From NCBI RefSeq assembly GCF_033958435.1, contig NC_134152.1, forward strand, positions 19,318,001 through 19,382,000: a stretch of DNA of 64,000 bases, given 5' to 3'. Position 1 is the stretch's first letter. Every line of letters begins with the position of its first letter. This stretch comes from Carettochelys insculpta (taxonomy: Eukaryota > Chordata > Testudines > Carettochelyidae). Made by a program: the position numbers and the translations under genes. The notes below the pieces were generated by a model that was given only the letters and a program-made list of their open reading frames with translations, was not told where the DNA came from and made no database searches. Shown here one piece after another: positions 10,440-22,265 of this stretch.

Positions 10440-11818
10440 CATGTTTGCCGGTGCTAATTTTTTTGCCAAGTGAGCCAAATCACACTGAATTCATCACCTG
10501 TCCTCTTCATTATTTACAGCTCCTCCAGTTTTGGCAAACTTTGAGTGATTGTTTTGTTTCAGATCTCTGATAAAACTGTTCAATAGTATAGGGCCAGATC
10601 CTACTGGAAATACACCTGCTTGATAACTATTCCTTGTTTACAATTACACTTTTGAGACACATCAGTTAACTAGTTTGAATCCACGTCATGTGTGCCAGGT
10701 TAATTTAAATTCTAGTTTCTTAGTCTAACTGTTGTGTGGTATCATGTCAAATGCCTTACAGAAGCTGAAAAATATTACCACAATGCTGTTCCTTACCAGT
10801 CAAACTTATGATCTAATTAAAAAAACCCCATTAGTTTGACAAGATCTATTTTACATAAATATATGTTGCTTTGCATTAATTATATTACCTTCTTTTAATT
10901 TGTTATTTATTGAGTTTATCAGCAGCTCCATTATCTTGTCAGTGATATGTCAGCCTGACAGGCCTATAAATACCCATGTGATCCTGTGTACAGTAAAAAA
11001 AATGTCACATTTTAGTTTTCTTTTAGTCATCTGAAACTTCCCAATGTTCCAAAGACTTATTAAAAATGAACATTAAAGTTTCATTGGAAAACTCAGTCAA
11101 CTCTTCTAAAACTCTTGGATGCAAGTTATCTGGACATATTCTTTCTGAAGTTATTATGATTATTGCTTTCTCATTTCATTCTACTAATGGACCGATATAA
11201 TTGTTAAAGTTCTTTTTGTTCCTAATATATTTAAATGACTCCATCTGATTACCCTTAATTCTGCTAGCTGTAGTTTATTCTTTGTGTACTTTTGCTTCCC
11301 TTATCAATTATCTACACTTGAACCTTCTGTTTTATATGCATCACTACCAACTTCCCTTTTCTGCCACCTGTTTATAACTACTTAAAAAAATTGTAACTGC
11401 ATTCACTTTTAAACCAAGTCTGTTTAATTAGTATAGCCTTCTACCTTGAGTGTAGCTTTTTGAGCATGTAGTAAGGTATTCTTAATGGGAGATTACCAAT
11501 TTTCAATCACATTTTTTATGATTAAGTTCATGTCAGGTGATTTGGCTCATAATCATTTCAGGTTTGTGCAACTGACCCTATTAATGCAGCAAATATATGT
11601 ATCATTGGTCTAAATATGATCATTTAAATTGTACAAAAGAATCGTGTACCTAAGGTACCAATAACTTTTAGTTCAGTGACCAGTTCTGTTTGCAGGAGGT
11701 TTTGATAAAAAATTACCCCGTGTTGGTTGCAAGAGTTTGAATTCCAAAATAGTCCTCTATAATGTTTAGAAATTCCAAGGATATTTTTATTCTGATATCC
11801 TGAGACCTCTAACACGTC
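10440..11818 (-). mobile_element. L3/CR1-clade LINE fragment, minus strand
   Basis: The plus strand reads as the antisense of an L3/CR1-like reverse-transcriptase region known from turtles. Landmarks include CAAATGCCTTACAGAAGCTG, CAGCCTGACAGGCCTATAA, AAAACTCTTGGATGCAAGTT, TAATGTTTAGAAATTCCAAG and GATTTGGCTCATAATCATTT. No usable frame survives, and the region around the catalytic aspartates is decayed. Length is about 1.4 kb and both ends are truncated. It abuts other repeats at 11829 and 11881. Confidence 0.75.
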
Positions 11819-11828
11819 CCTCTATTGC

Positions 11829-11878
11829 AGGGTGACCAGACATCCTGTTTGTAAAGGGACAGTCCTCTATTTAAGCCC
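11829..11878. mobile_element. Fragment of a CAGGGTGACCAGA-type DNA transposon
   Basis: Starts CAGGGTGACCAGACATCC and continues through AAAGGGACAGTCCTCTATTT, like the tip of a common short DNA-transposon family in turtles. Only about 50 bp remain before CR1 sequence begins. Confidence 0.5.
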
Positions 11879-12050
11879 TATGTAAGAATGGCCATATTGG
11901 GTCAGGCCAAAGGCCCATCTAGCCCAGTACCTAGTTTTGTGCCAGTGGCCAATGCCAGGTGCCCCAGAGGGAATGAACAGAACAGGCAGTCATCAAATGA
12001 TCCATCCTCTTGGCCCATTTCTGGCTTCTGACAAGCAGATGCTAGGCCCT
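11879..12050 (-). mobile_element. CR1 LINE 3'-UTR fragment, minus strand
   Basis: The plus strand carries ATGGCCATATTGGGTCAGGC, CATCTAGCCCAGTA, GTGCCCCAGAGGGAATGAAC and CAGTCATCAAATGATCCATC, the antisense of the CR1 3' untranslated region. The same segment, more degraded, occurs at about 40774-40930. Confidence 0.85.
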
Positions 12051-13440
12051 CCTGCAAGTTATGACTTTCCTGGAACTGGGCAGATTGTCTCTTATTTTCT
12101 GAATTCCCTTCATCCGTACTGACAGGCCCTTCTGCTGGCCAGATCCCTGCTTGCCAGCTCCCCTCCCACCAACAGTGAGTGAGGGGGGCCCAATGGCTGA
12201 CACGGGAGTCGAGTGTGCAAGGCAGGTGGAGGGCAAAGAGGCAGCATAGGGGGTCAGCCATTCCCTCAGCTAATCCATCAGTGCATCCCCCTGCTGTGTG
12301 CTGGCTCTTAGCCAGCAGGACCTTGGCCTCCTGTCCTGTTTCCAGCTGGCACTGGCTGTGCACTGCAATGGTTGATGAGCAAAGGCAGGCGCCAGGCAGC
12401 AGCCTCTCCTGTCCACCCATTGGACCTTTAAGTGCTTCCCTGCCCGCTGTCCTCTCCCTGTTTTGCCCATTCTCTTCATGAACTCCTGCTGCTTTTCCAT
12501 ACGCCCCTGCAGCCCAGTACATCTTACTCCCAGTGCTGTGCCCTTCAGCTCAGTGCTGCAGTGGTGGGAGGGAAAAGCAATCTCCAGCCCAAATGTGCAG
12601 GCTGTACCACTGCTCCCAGGTCAGGGGCTTAGCACCCTCTTCACCTGCCCCCACCCACCCCAGTCCTCCCTCCTGGGAGCATGACACTTCTCCATCCACT
12701 AGGTGCCCTCCCGCACTCAACCGCCTCTCTGGCCAAGTTCATTGAAGCCCGTTGCAGTCAGGTTCCCTGGGCCCAGGTGCACAAGGCATCCTTAGGGCTT
12801 AACTCCTTCCTGCTGGGTTAAGTCAGTGGCTAAATGATGTCCATGGCCAGCAGCAGCCAGGAGGTTTTGGTGGTTTTGGAAACTGTGGACAGGAAGGGAA
12901 AAGTTGCTTACAACCACATGGGAGCAGGACACAGTGTGGGGGAAGGGAGAAGAGGTCTGCAAAGACACACGCCAGGTCATCCCTGCCGCTCTCTTCTCCT
13001 CCCTTGCAGCTGGAAGCAGTGCCTGTCACTTCCCTCCTGTACAGTACAGAAAGGCTGCTGCTGGCCCCCTTCTGAGTGCAAACCTTTGCAGAATTGGGGA
13101 TGGAGGAAGACGTGACCCTGCATATGGTCTCCCACTCCCAGTGTTGCTTCAGGAAGCTTCAGTGCCAGGTGCAAAGAGAAGAAAGTCTACCCCCCAGGCA
13201 CCCAACCAGGCATGGAGGGTGGAGAGCATCAGGGAGGGAGGGTTGGGTCTTTTGGTCAACCTTCCTTATGAGAGAGTTGCGTGGGAGTATGTGTCACCCA
13301 CTTCCCATGTGAACCCTAAGACCTTACAGATAAGAAGTTAAATAAAGGGATTCCAACTATGCAGTATTGCTTTCACAAGATCTCCATCAACTTGATGTTA
13401 GTCTGAATGTTTGTGCAATTGATTGGTGTTGAACTTGCTT
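12051..13440. other. No gene recognised; GC-rich stretch
   Basis: GC-rich sequence with long overlapping frames on both strands that look compositional. No domain, splice-consistent exon or repeat family recognised. Confidence 0.4.
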
Positions 13441-13455
13441 GAATAAGTTCCTTGC

Positions 13456-14130
13456 AACAAACCCCATTGCCAACCTTGTCCGCATATTTACTCTGGGAAT
13501 ACCATCACTGGACCTAACCATGTTAATTACAAGATCAGGAGCTCATTCTCATGTACCTTGACTAATATTATATATGCCATTATGTACCAGCAATGCCCCT
13601 CTAGAATGTACATTGAACAAATCAGGCAAACACTTCCCCAAAGAATGAATGGACACAGAGCAGACATTAGGAATCTCAATACACATAAGCCTGTCAGTGA
13701 CCTTTTCAATGGCATGGGCATTCTGTTAAAGACCTGAGAATATGTGTACTACAACAAAGAGAATTTAAAAACAGATTCCATTGGTAGATTTGTAAAACAG
13801 GGTTCATTCATACTCAAATTTGACGCATTAACACTTGGTATGAACAAAGATGACAGTTATCTCATGCATTACGAGGACTGTTTCCATTCCTTAGATTTCA
13901 TAATTGTCTTAGGCAAAACACTTAACATCCCCCACTCCATTCAGTTCTATGTATTTGATTTATCAGGTTTTAACTGCAATTTTTTTTGGACCTCCGTGCT
14001 ATATAACTGGGTCTGGACTGGAAATTCTATAGATCTGAAAAAGTGGGTCTGTCCCACGAAAGCTGATCTCCTTATAAATCATTTTGTTACTCTTTAAAGT
14101 GCTACCTGACTGCTGTTTTGTTTTGCTTGA
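13456..14130 (+). pseudogene. Penelope-like element C-terminus (GIY-YIG) and 3' UTR
   Basis: From 13456 one frame reads NKPHCQPCPHIYSGNTITGP, then IIYAIMYQQCPSRMYIEQ, QRMNGHRADIRNLNTHKPV and, after a TGA at 13735-13737, FILKFDALTLGMNKDDSYL. This order is the linker and GIY-YIG endonuclease of Penelope-like retroelements (usual form YIGETGQTLRQRMNGHRADI). The G of YIG is replaced by E and the TGA interrupts the domain, so it is inactive. A 3' UTR follows with a hammerhead-like block (14035-14061), CACCTAATAAATC-like sequence, and a tail containing AAGTGCTACCTGACTGCTGT. The reverse transcriptase is missing upstream. The copy identifies the family of the other PLE ends in this window. Confidence 0.82.
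14035..14061 (+). ncRNA. Degenerate hammerhead motif in PLE 3' UTR
   Basis: CTGAAAA (position 8 G changed to A), one A, stem II GTGGG-TCTGT-CCCAC with five perfect pairs, then GAAA. The catalytic G8 substitution should abolish cleavage. Stem III and the cleavage site are not well preserved. Confidence 0.6.
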
Positions 14131-14261
14131 ATGATAGTAATTTTACCAGGAGTTCAGTATTCAGCATAGGCAAATAGCATTACCCTACTCTATTGAACTC
14201 CTGTACGAACAGTTACTTTTTGCTGCTTGTTGTAGATAGGTTTGTAAAGAATCAGTCACTA

Positions 14262-14582
14262 CAAGTTGAAACTCTTTATTCCAGAACTCTCTCTTGTCCA
14301 GCAACATCCATAATCCAGCATGCTTTTAGTTAGCTGGAGGACCATTTATCCTGAGTGTGGCCAAGTTTCCTGTGGTCCCATAAAGTTTATTTCCAGCCAC
14401 CAGTCCTGTCTATCAGTGTTCTGTGCTGTTAAGCTGTAATTTATCCATAAACGTCTGAGCCCAGTAAGCAGTGGAAGTGTTGGTAAAGCTGCTAGACAAT
14501 ATTGACCTCCCATGGTTCAGCAAATTCTCCCATCCAGCACCAATCAGGTCCTGAAGGTGCCAGATTAGAGAGGTTTAACTTG
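14262..14582. mobile_element. Tc1/mariner-type MITE, TA duplication, copy 1
   Basis: Tips CAAGTTGAAACTCTTTATTC and its inverted counterpart AGAGGTTTAACTTG are flanked by TA (14260-14261 and 14583-14584). Body shares GTGTGGCCAAGTTTCCTGTG, GTGTTCTGTGCTGTTA and CAATATTGACCTCCC with the copy at 47294-47616. Non-coding. Confidence 0.8.
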
Positions 14583-15366
14583 TAGTATGATTTGTTGGTT
14601 TGTAGCAGACAGGAGCTAATATTCCACCTTGCTCTTTATCTGTTAGAACATCGTTTCATCAGCATTTAAGCTAATTTTTTCTGCATTATCAAGTTAGATT
14701 GAGTTAATGTTCATAAATGAGCAATTCCACTTCTTACGTTACATAGGCTTTTAGGGTTGGTGTAAACAGAATTCAAGAACTACATCTTTTTTCTCTTCAT
14801 CTCCTTGGATTCTTGATTAATGTTGTTCAAACATCTCAATTTTGTGCTAAATGAGTTCTCATGATGTCTCTTTAAGCCTACCTCTTTTGCTGGTCTAACA
14901 GCCTCTAGACCAGGGTGACCAAAGTGGGGGATGACCCCTGCCTGGGGCGGGGGGCGGGTCATGAAATTTCATAAGAGGGCCACAGCACAATCTGGGTCTT
15001 AGGCTCATCTATTTCATTAAAAATGTTGAAGTACGTTGTTATGTATTTACATTCACATTTATATACTGATTACTGAAGATTTACATTCTATGTACTTCTT
15101 TTCTTACACATGCACATGTGATCATAATCAAAATCTACATTGGTTTGGATTACATTAGACAGGTTGGAGGAGCCCTGCTAACTGCACGGATGAAAAGTGG
15201 GGCCTGCTCTAGATTATTCTAGCCACCATGTCCATGGGTAGGTTGGTCTTCCTTCTGCTGAGGTGGAGGCCATACAAACTGTACAGTCCCCTCTCCTCGT
15301 AGAAGGTGAGCCAGTGTTTCACGGAGCCAGAACACTTACCTAGCCAGCAGTTCGCTTTGAGACGCT

Positions 15367-15400
15367 TGTGTGTGTGTGTGTGTGTGAGTGTGTGTGTGTT
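15367..15400. repeat. (TG)n microsatellite
   Basis: Alternating T and G for about 34 bases with a single GA interruption. Confidence 0.95.
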
Positions 15401-15787
15401 CCTCTGCTCGTGGGACACAATGGATCTCAGAAGCTCATTTGGACAGATGCCTTACTCAACATGCTTGTGAGTTCCCTGAAAGATCTACACTCCACAAGAT
15501 GTCATATGATCCAGAGTCACTAGTATGTGAACTTGGCTGTCCCCGAGAGGTCGCCATGTGAAAGTCGTGTTTGGGAAAGAAACCTAATATTCATACCTTG
15601 ATACGGCTTAATATCTCTAGAGATGTAAGTGCATTTCTGGAGGCATAAATTACTTAAGCTTTTGTTTGTAAAACTAGATCCCTAGCTGGTGTAAATCAGC
15701 ATGGCTGCACTGATGTCACACCAGCTGGGACTCCTGCCCCCCGTTCACTTGCTGAACTACCTGAAATGGGGATCTCTAACAGTATCA

Positions 15788-15893
15788 AAAAACAAATTTA
15801 CTCATGAAAGCTTGTGACCTAATAAATTTGTTAGTCTCTAAGGTGCCACAGGCCTATTGGTTATTTGTGAAGTTACAGACTAGCAGTTGAGAA
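15788..15893 (+). mobile_element. Penelope-like 3' end fragment
   Basis: Contains CATGAAAGCTTGTGACC, AATAAATTTGTTAGTCTCTA and AGGTGCCACAGG, the 3' part shared by PLE copies here. The first hammerhead box and stem II are missing. Confidence 0.7.
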
Positions 15894-16465
15894 TTTTTAG
15901 CATCAAAGAAGGCAGAGTGCTCAACACAGCAATATGCCTTTCTAACAATTTGGCTTAACTCAAGCTGAAGAGCTAATAATGACTATCTCCATTTTGCTGA
16001 GTATTATTAAATATGTTGCATATCTGAACAGCTGTGAGGGATTAATAACAATAAAAACAAATTACACCTAAAATCAAAAGGGAGTTTGTATATTGTCACC
16101 AAGCTGACAGAGTAAAATAAAACTCATAAGATGTATCACTAAAATATATTATAATAATATTGCCTGGCAGTAGTTATATTGTAAATAAAATTAGCCTCAC
16201 AACCTTAAAATGTCAGACAATAATAAACATCGTCAGAGGCTCATCTCACTTCCCTCAGGAATATTAGGAAAAAGACTGTAGAGTAAAAGTACCATGTGGA
16301 AACCAGAATAATTTGATTTTTCTGTGCCTTCTGTTGAATCATAATTTTTTGGTTTCTCTCACCAGATTTTGCAAACTGTGTATATTTTAGCTCCAACTGT
16401 AAACTTTATTAAAACAAAAATACAAAGTACTGAGGAAAGTATTGCAGTGTGTCTCAGTATTGTGA

Positions 16466-16846
16466 GGCCGCGTCTACATTAGCTCCTTCCTTTCAGAAGG
16501 GGAATGGCAAGGAGCAAGTTGGGAAGATGCTAATGAGGTGCTCCCATGAATATGCAGTGCCTTATTAGCATAATAGCAGCTGTGCCTGATTTAAAAGCAC
16601 TGCTTTCGAATCATGTGCTGCCCATGTAGAAAGGACACTCCGGTCTTCGAAAGCCCCTGCTTCCTAGGAAGAAAGGCCCCATCTACATGGGCGGCGTGTG
16701 ATTTGAAAGCATCACTTTGGAATTGTGTGCAGCTGCCAATGTGTTAATGAGGTGGTGCATATTCATGGCAGTGCCTCATTAGCATCTTCCCAACTTGCTC
16801 ATTACCATGCTCCTTACAAAAGAAAGGGGCTAGTGTAGACGTAGCC
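16466..16846. mobile_element. Harbinger-type MITE with TGA duplication
   Basis: Tips GGCCGCGTCTACATTAGC and (inward from the right) GGCTACGTCTACACTAGC are flanked by TGA (16463-16465, 16847-16849). Inverted internal blocks: TTGGGAAGATGCTAATGAGG at the left and CCTCATTAGCATCTTCCCAA at the right, so the whole element can fold back. Length 381 bp, non-coding. A truncated relative is at 33992-34217. Confidence 0.88.
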
Positions 16847-17147
16847 TGAATGCAATTCAGATGGAATGTCAGGCCCAAGTCACAGGAACAAGGATAGCTA
16901 AGCACAGATCTGCTCTTCTTTTTAAAGGTTTTGTCCGCCTAACGCCACGTGTCAGAACTGACAGTTACCCAGTGTTGGTGACAGACTTTGCTGGGCTCTG
17001 GGCAGTGGAGGGTCCATGTGGGCTTGGCTCTAGGCCTCCCAGGAAGTGGCAGGGTTAGCGGCAGCCAGCCATTAGCACTGCCTGGACCATACTGTACCTT
17101 CACTTCCCGTTCAGTCCTCGGAGTGCACTGCATGGGGCTCTGGCAGT

Positions 17148-17290
17148 GATTTAAAGGGCCTGGGGCGCCTAGTCATTGCTACTGTAGAAGTAGCACCTGG
17201 AGCTCTGGGTGGTTTTAAATCACCAGGTACTGGGGCAACTGCTGCCTTTGCCCTTTCCCCCCCCACACCCCCAGTGACCCTGGCTTAGGT
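17148..17290 (+). repeat. GC-rich dispersed repeat, copy 2
   Basis: GATTTAAAGGGCCTGGGGC near the start, TTTAAATCACCAGGTACTG in the middle, GGGGCAACTGC then a C-rich tail. Same layout as 3130-3340. Confidence 0.5.
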
Positions 17291-20200
17291 TTGTTGGATG
17301 GTGTCTAGGGGAGCAAAATAACATTAATTAGCAGGAAATTGGACATGGGGCTCAATGAAGGGGAAAGAAAGTGCCTGGAATGTCCCTCCCTCAATACACT
17401 TCCCTGGCCCTTCTGTACAAGACACTTGGCTGTCTGGGTACATACTTGTGTTGTCAGTCCAGACCACCATTTCTTCACTCTTTTTCAACCAGGGCAACTG
17501 AGGGGTACGGGGTGGCGGGGGGGAAACCCACTGGTCATGTGACCCTCACCCAATCTGCCCCAAGCCCTGCCTCTCCCTGCTTTGGCTCCACTTCTGCCCC
17601 ACCTTCTTTCCCCATCTCCCCCTTCTGCAAGTGATGCAGGGCTGGGGGTCCACCGTCCCACTACGCAGCAGCAGAGGAAGTAGAACAATGTGGTTCCATC
17701 TCACTCTGCTCTGCTGGCCGCCTTGCTCTGCTTCCCAATAGTGAGTGTGGGGGCAGTCTCACCCCTCCCCTGAGTGTGTAATCATGTTGTCATCTCCATA
17801 AGGTGCAGCCATCCAGAAAATGGCTACTTCACATCTGGGAGTGTTTCCCAGCCTAGGCAGACACACGCTAGCTCTGCGCAAGCTAATGAGCGACTCATGG
17901 CTGCATAGCTGGGGAGGCGGGGAAGCAGGGGGTGGTGCATAGATGGCAGCTTGGGTTAGTTGCCGGAGTACCCAACAGCCCAAACTCCTTGGGAACATAT
18001 TTGTTGGGCAGCTGGCCCATGTCACCCATACTACGTTGGTTATGTTAGTGGTTATTTTAGCGTGCTAGCTCCAGCTGAGCTAGTGTGTGTCTGCCAGGGC
18101 TAGGAAGCACAATTCCGGCTGCAGTGCTGGCGTAGTCTTACTCAGAGTATTAGCCCCAGTACTAACTTGCGTATACATTCTGATAAGTGATCAAAGGAGA
18201 GAGGGGAAAATATAAGGTTTCCTGGGCTGCTGCTGGCACCTCATAAACCTATGCTTTTCAGACTGCAATCTGTTCCATTCAGTACATAAACTTCTATCAG
18301 CGTGGAAACAAATGCAATAATAAGTAATGGGTTACCCAAGCAGAAGTTTCTGCCAGGACTTAAAATGAGAACTGTGAATGCAGGGGAGGACTGTTAAGAG
18401 AAGTAATTAACATAATTGAAAATAGAACTTGTTCCTGTGATGTGGGAGTGCTGACTGAGCACATGCGCTCCATTTACATTTTGTTGTGAAATAGATTTTA
18501 ATAACACCACAGGCAAATTGTGATGGAAGAGAACAAATCACCAGAGCGGAGAGTTTTCTTTTTAAATGTTTTATTTATAGCAGTTCAATGAGGGTGTAGA
18601 GTGGGTTCTATGTGAAGTATCAAATATGAAGTAAAATCAGAAAGTTATCTAAAGAAAAGCTCCAAACTTCCTTAACTTGGGTTCAGATTAAATAATGTGT
18701 CCATATGATGCTGGCTAAATGGAAAAAAGCAACACTTCCCATTGAAAGTAAGTTTAAACTCGGACATCTGAGCTTTACATTTAATTTGCTTTTTCTGATT
18801 GACAAATGAAATCCTTACCTGAAGAAAAAATACTTTCAATTATTTAAGTAAAACTTCTCTCTGAAACATGGGTCTTCAGAGGGCATTTGAAAAATCACTT
18901 GGGCAGGTTGCTTTAAGCTTTATATATTTGGCAGTTACTAGTGTTTATATGTGAAACACTATAGTCATGACTTATTAATCAGCCTTCTGTACAATTATTA
19001 ATATTAAATTTTTGGCTGTGTAAAGGCTGTCTTTCCCTGAAGTGTGTAGTGTTCGCTAGGTAGCACATTTCTGAAAACGTTACACTCTCAGAAGCAACTG
19101 AGTTAAAAAAGATGGCATGTTAGTATTCAATATTTTGTTTCTCAAGGAGTTACATATGCAATTTGCCCTTTCTAGCTAAATGTTTCTTAGGTCTTAATGC
19201 TATAAAATGGCCCTTGGATCTGAAAATCAAGCTGTCATCTTCCTGGTACACAACAGAAGCCTTATCCTACCACTAACAGCAATTCCTGTCAGTGGCACAC
19301 AAACAGGAAGAGTACAGCTTGCTTTCTCAAAGCTCTGTTTGGTGCTGGATTTCTAACCAGAATGAAGTGTTGTAGCACACTTATATCAGTACAATAAGCA
19401 GGTAGCTGAGTACCTGCAGATAGCCCATCTGTGGAATAATATGCCATTTTAAATAGTTTCTTTCTTAAACATAAATACGCTTTAATTCTATTAAATCTCT
19501 TAGCTTTTTATTTATAACTCTTTGAATTATGTGGATAAGTTTGCTGCTGCTCACAAAACATATGACAGGTTGGCATTAGCCTGTCCATAATTCGTATTTG
19601 ATTCTATGTAGAATTAATAGCAAGGATGAATTATAAACACTGTGTATCTTTAAAAGCCTTTTGGCAATACAATAAAATCCTTCTTGTCTTTAGCAAAGTA
19701 GTATAATGAAATCAGACCCCTTGCTCCCTTTGGATAATTTATTATCCCAAGTATTAGCACTAGATATTGGATTAGTCAGAGAATGTGACCCTTTGTATAA
19801 GGAACAGAATATCTTTGGTTGCTTCGTCATTATGTCACAGCTGCATTTTTTAGGTTGACGTTTTTCTTCTCATCTGAGTTTCTTGCACAAGCTATAGATG
19901 TAGAGTTTTAACTTATGCATGGCTGAAACTTGCCATCTATGAAATGAGAAGTCAATAGAGTGCTTAAACAATCCGACCTCATCCTTTGCATCTGTCTTAA
20001 GAGCAGGCTTACTATGCATAGTGTGGATATGAGCTTTTCCATATTTTTCTGCCATTGTAATTCAACCTAGTCTCTATGCCGATTCAATCCATAGTCTGAG
20101 TATTTGAAGGAACAGAACAGGGCACAGGTGACACAATGGCTTTTTATCTGCAGTTTAGGTTCAAACCTATCTCTAATAACAGATTTTGTGAGCTCTGAAA

Positions 20201-20297
20201 TAATTCTTATGCCCCTGTTTTGTGCTCTCTAAGGGAATGAAAGCTGAACAGACTTTGAGTTGAGAAGCAAGAATGGGACATAGTATAAAGTACTACC
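17291..20297. other. No gene or clear repeat recognised
   Basis: Short frames only. 17500-17760 is C-rich and yields compositional frames on both strands. The remainder is AT-rich with no recognised family. Confidence 0.4.
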
Positions 20298-20300
20298 ATA

Positions 20301-20728
20301 GGCTATGTCTAGACCAGAGCAATTCGTCAACAGAAGTTTTTTGTCAGAAGATAGTTTGCCACAAAACTGCTCTTGACAGATCGTGTCTGGACTGCCAAAA
20401 TGGCTCGAAAGAGTGATCCACTCTGTCAACAGAGAGCGGCTGGACTGCCTGGCTGCTCTGTGGGCAAAACGGCCAACTGGAAGCACAGCAGACAGGGTTT
20501 CCCAGTGTTCTGGAAGCCCCTTTTGTCAACAGAAGGGCCCCCTGGAACATCCAGACGAGCTTTTTGTCGACAGATCTGTATCGACAGAGGCGTTCTTCCT
20601 CATGGCGAGCAGGATACAGCTGTTGACAAAGATGCTGCATTCTGTCAGCTTACTGTTGACAGAATGCCCTTGGGAATCTGGACACCCTGTGGGTTTTATC
20701 GACAAAACCTTCTAGTCTAGGTATAGCC
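20301..20728. mobile_element. Harbinger-type MITE (TTGTTGACAGA family), ATA duplication
   Basis: Tips GGCTATGTCTAGAC and, inward from the right, GGCTATACCTAGAC; ATA on both sides (20298-20300, 20729-20731). Carries many GTCAACAGA/GTTGACAGA blocks. The left half aligns with the reverse complement of 10030-10381, the end of the old Harbinger fossil. Length 428 bp, non-coding. Confidence 0.88.
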
Positions 20729-20731
20729 ATA

Positions 20732-21595
20732 GTGGGTAACTCTGATGGGTAAATGAACAGAAACCATAGAATTGTGATCAGTCTTAACTTCTATAGCGCT
20801 CCACTAGATGGCAGTGTAGATAAAAGCAGTGTGCATGAGGTATCTTGCATGTCAAACCAGTTCCTCCTTCTAAATCTATTAGATCAGTGTATGCAACTGT
20901 TTAAGAATTAGTAATGAAAGAGGTGGCCCCGGTCTGAGCTCCAGCACACTAAACTTAAGATTCCTGATGTTAATTTTGTTGACCGCTCTAAGAGTGATTG
21001 TTGAACTCTGTTCTTTAAGCTATCCTAAAATGAATTGCTTCAGTACTTCTGACAAATACCTCATTTAAAATTGCCCTTGGAGATTTGGCTTGACTGCTTA
21101 CTATTTAGTTAGTTCACTGGCTAAGCCCAGTTTTGACTGTTTTGAATGTCACAACTTCCTACTTTCCATCATCCTTTCAGAAGCAATATACCCAAATGGA
21201 AGGAGAATTCAAATTATGTCCTGGAGAAGAACTCGGAGCTCTGGTTGCTTGGTAGGGTTGAGCTATGCTTTCCTAAATCAGATGTTAAAAATGTAATTCC
21301 ACTTTCATGGTGAGCATCACAATCTGTGTGGATGTTGCTTGCCTCTGGTTCTGTTAACTGTAGAAGACTGTATCTCATCCATGCAGTAAATGAACTGGAC
21401 TCCAATTCCTGGCTGAGGTAATATAACTGGGTGTGAAGTAGTGAGTCCTGGGAGAAACTCCAGTTACAAAATGTGGCAGTCATATCCTCAGGAACATGTT
21501 CTCTCTCCTGTGCAACCACTCTGTCCTCCACTCTCTACATTGGCTGTTCATACATTGAGTCAAATTCAAGGTCTTGGCCATTCTTTTTAAGAAAC
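20732..21595. other. No gene recognised
   Basis: Only short unsupported frames; no repeat recognised. Confidence 0.4.
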
Positions 21596-21598
21596 ACA

Positions 21599-21988
21599 GG
21601 CTACGTCTACACTTGCATCCCTCTTTCGAAAGAGGAATGCAAATGAGGCACTGATTTACATATTTTGTGCTTCATTTGCATAATGTCTTTGGAAGAGATT
21701 CTTTTGAAAGAAAAAAAGCAGTGTAGATGGACTTCTTCTGATAAACCCTATCTTCAAAAGAACCCTTCTTCCTATTTTGTTTCAGGAACAAGGGTTCTTT
21801 CGAAGATGTGGTTTATTTTTGAAAGAGATGCATCTACACAGCTTTTTTTTTTCTTTCAAAAGAATCTCTTCTGAAAAGAGATTATACACAGAAAGCACAA
21901 AATATGTAAACCAGTGCCTCATCTGCATTTTCGATTTGCCTCATTTGCATTCCTCTTTCAAAAGAGGAAAGCAAGTGTAGACATAGCC
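21599..21988. mobile_element. Harbinger-type MITE (CTTTCGAAAGAGGAATGC family), copy 1
   Basis: Tips GGCTACGTCTACACTTGC and, inward from the right, GGCTATGTCTACACTTGC. Inverted blocks CTCTTTCGAAAGAGGAATGC and GCATTCCTCTTTCAAAAGAG. Flanking trinucleotides are ACA and TCA, a duplication with one change. Length 390 bp, non-coding. Copy 2 is nested at 22586-22977. Confidence 0.85.
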
Positions 21989-22265
21989 TCAATAATTTAG
22001 GCCTAGTATACTTAAAAGATGCACAGCAGTTCTGTGAAGAGAATTCTATTCACTGGTCAACATGCAGCCACCTACAGCAAGTGTAAAACTCTTTCAGTGC
22101 AGGCAACAGAGAAGGGTGGGACTCAGGGGTGTCCGAAAACAAGGACTAGACTCCCATTAGGGAATAAGAACTACTGGAAACCGAGTCAGAAACCATTAAC
22201 TTTGCTTCCGCTAATAGAAATGATATGTACACAGTGTTTATAACAAAAAATTAACTCAACAATAT

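Larger units (their letters stand above)
14585..16465. other. No gene recognised; microsatellite and one PLE scrap
   Basis: AT-leaning sequence. A TG-rich microsatellite lies at 15367-15400 and a PLE fragment at 15788-15893. Nothing else was recognised. Confidence 0.4.

Noticed and set aside
11902..12522. 206-codon minus-strand frame
   Set aside because: It begins in GC-rich sequence and runs into the CR1 3' UTR at 11879-12050; no family resemblance.
12904..13341. 145-codon plus-strand frame
   Set aside because: No recognisable domain; competing frames of similar length overlap it on both strands.
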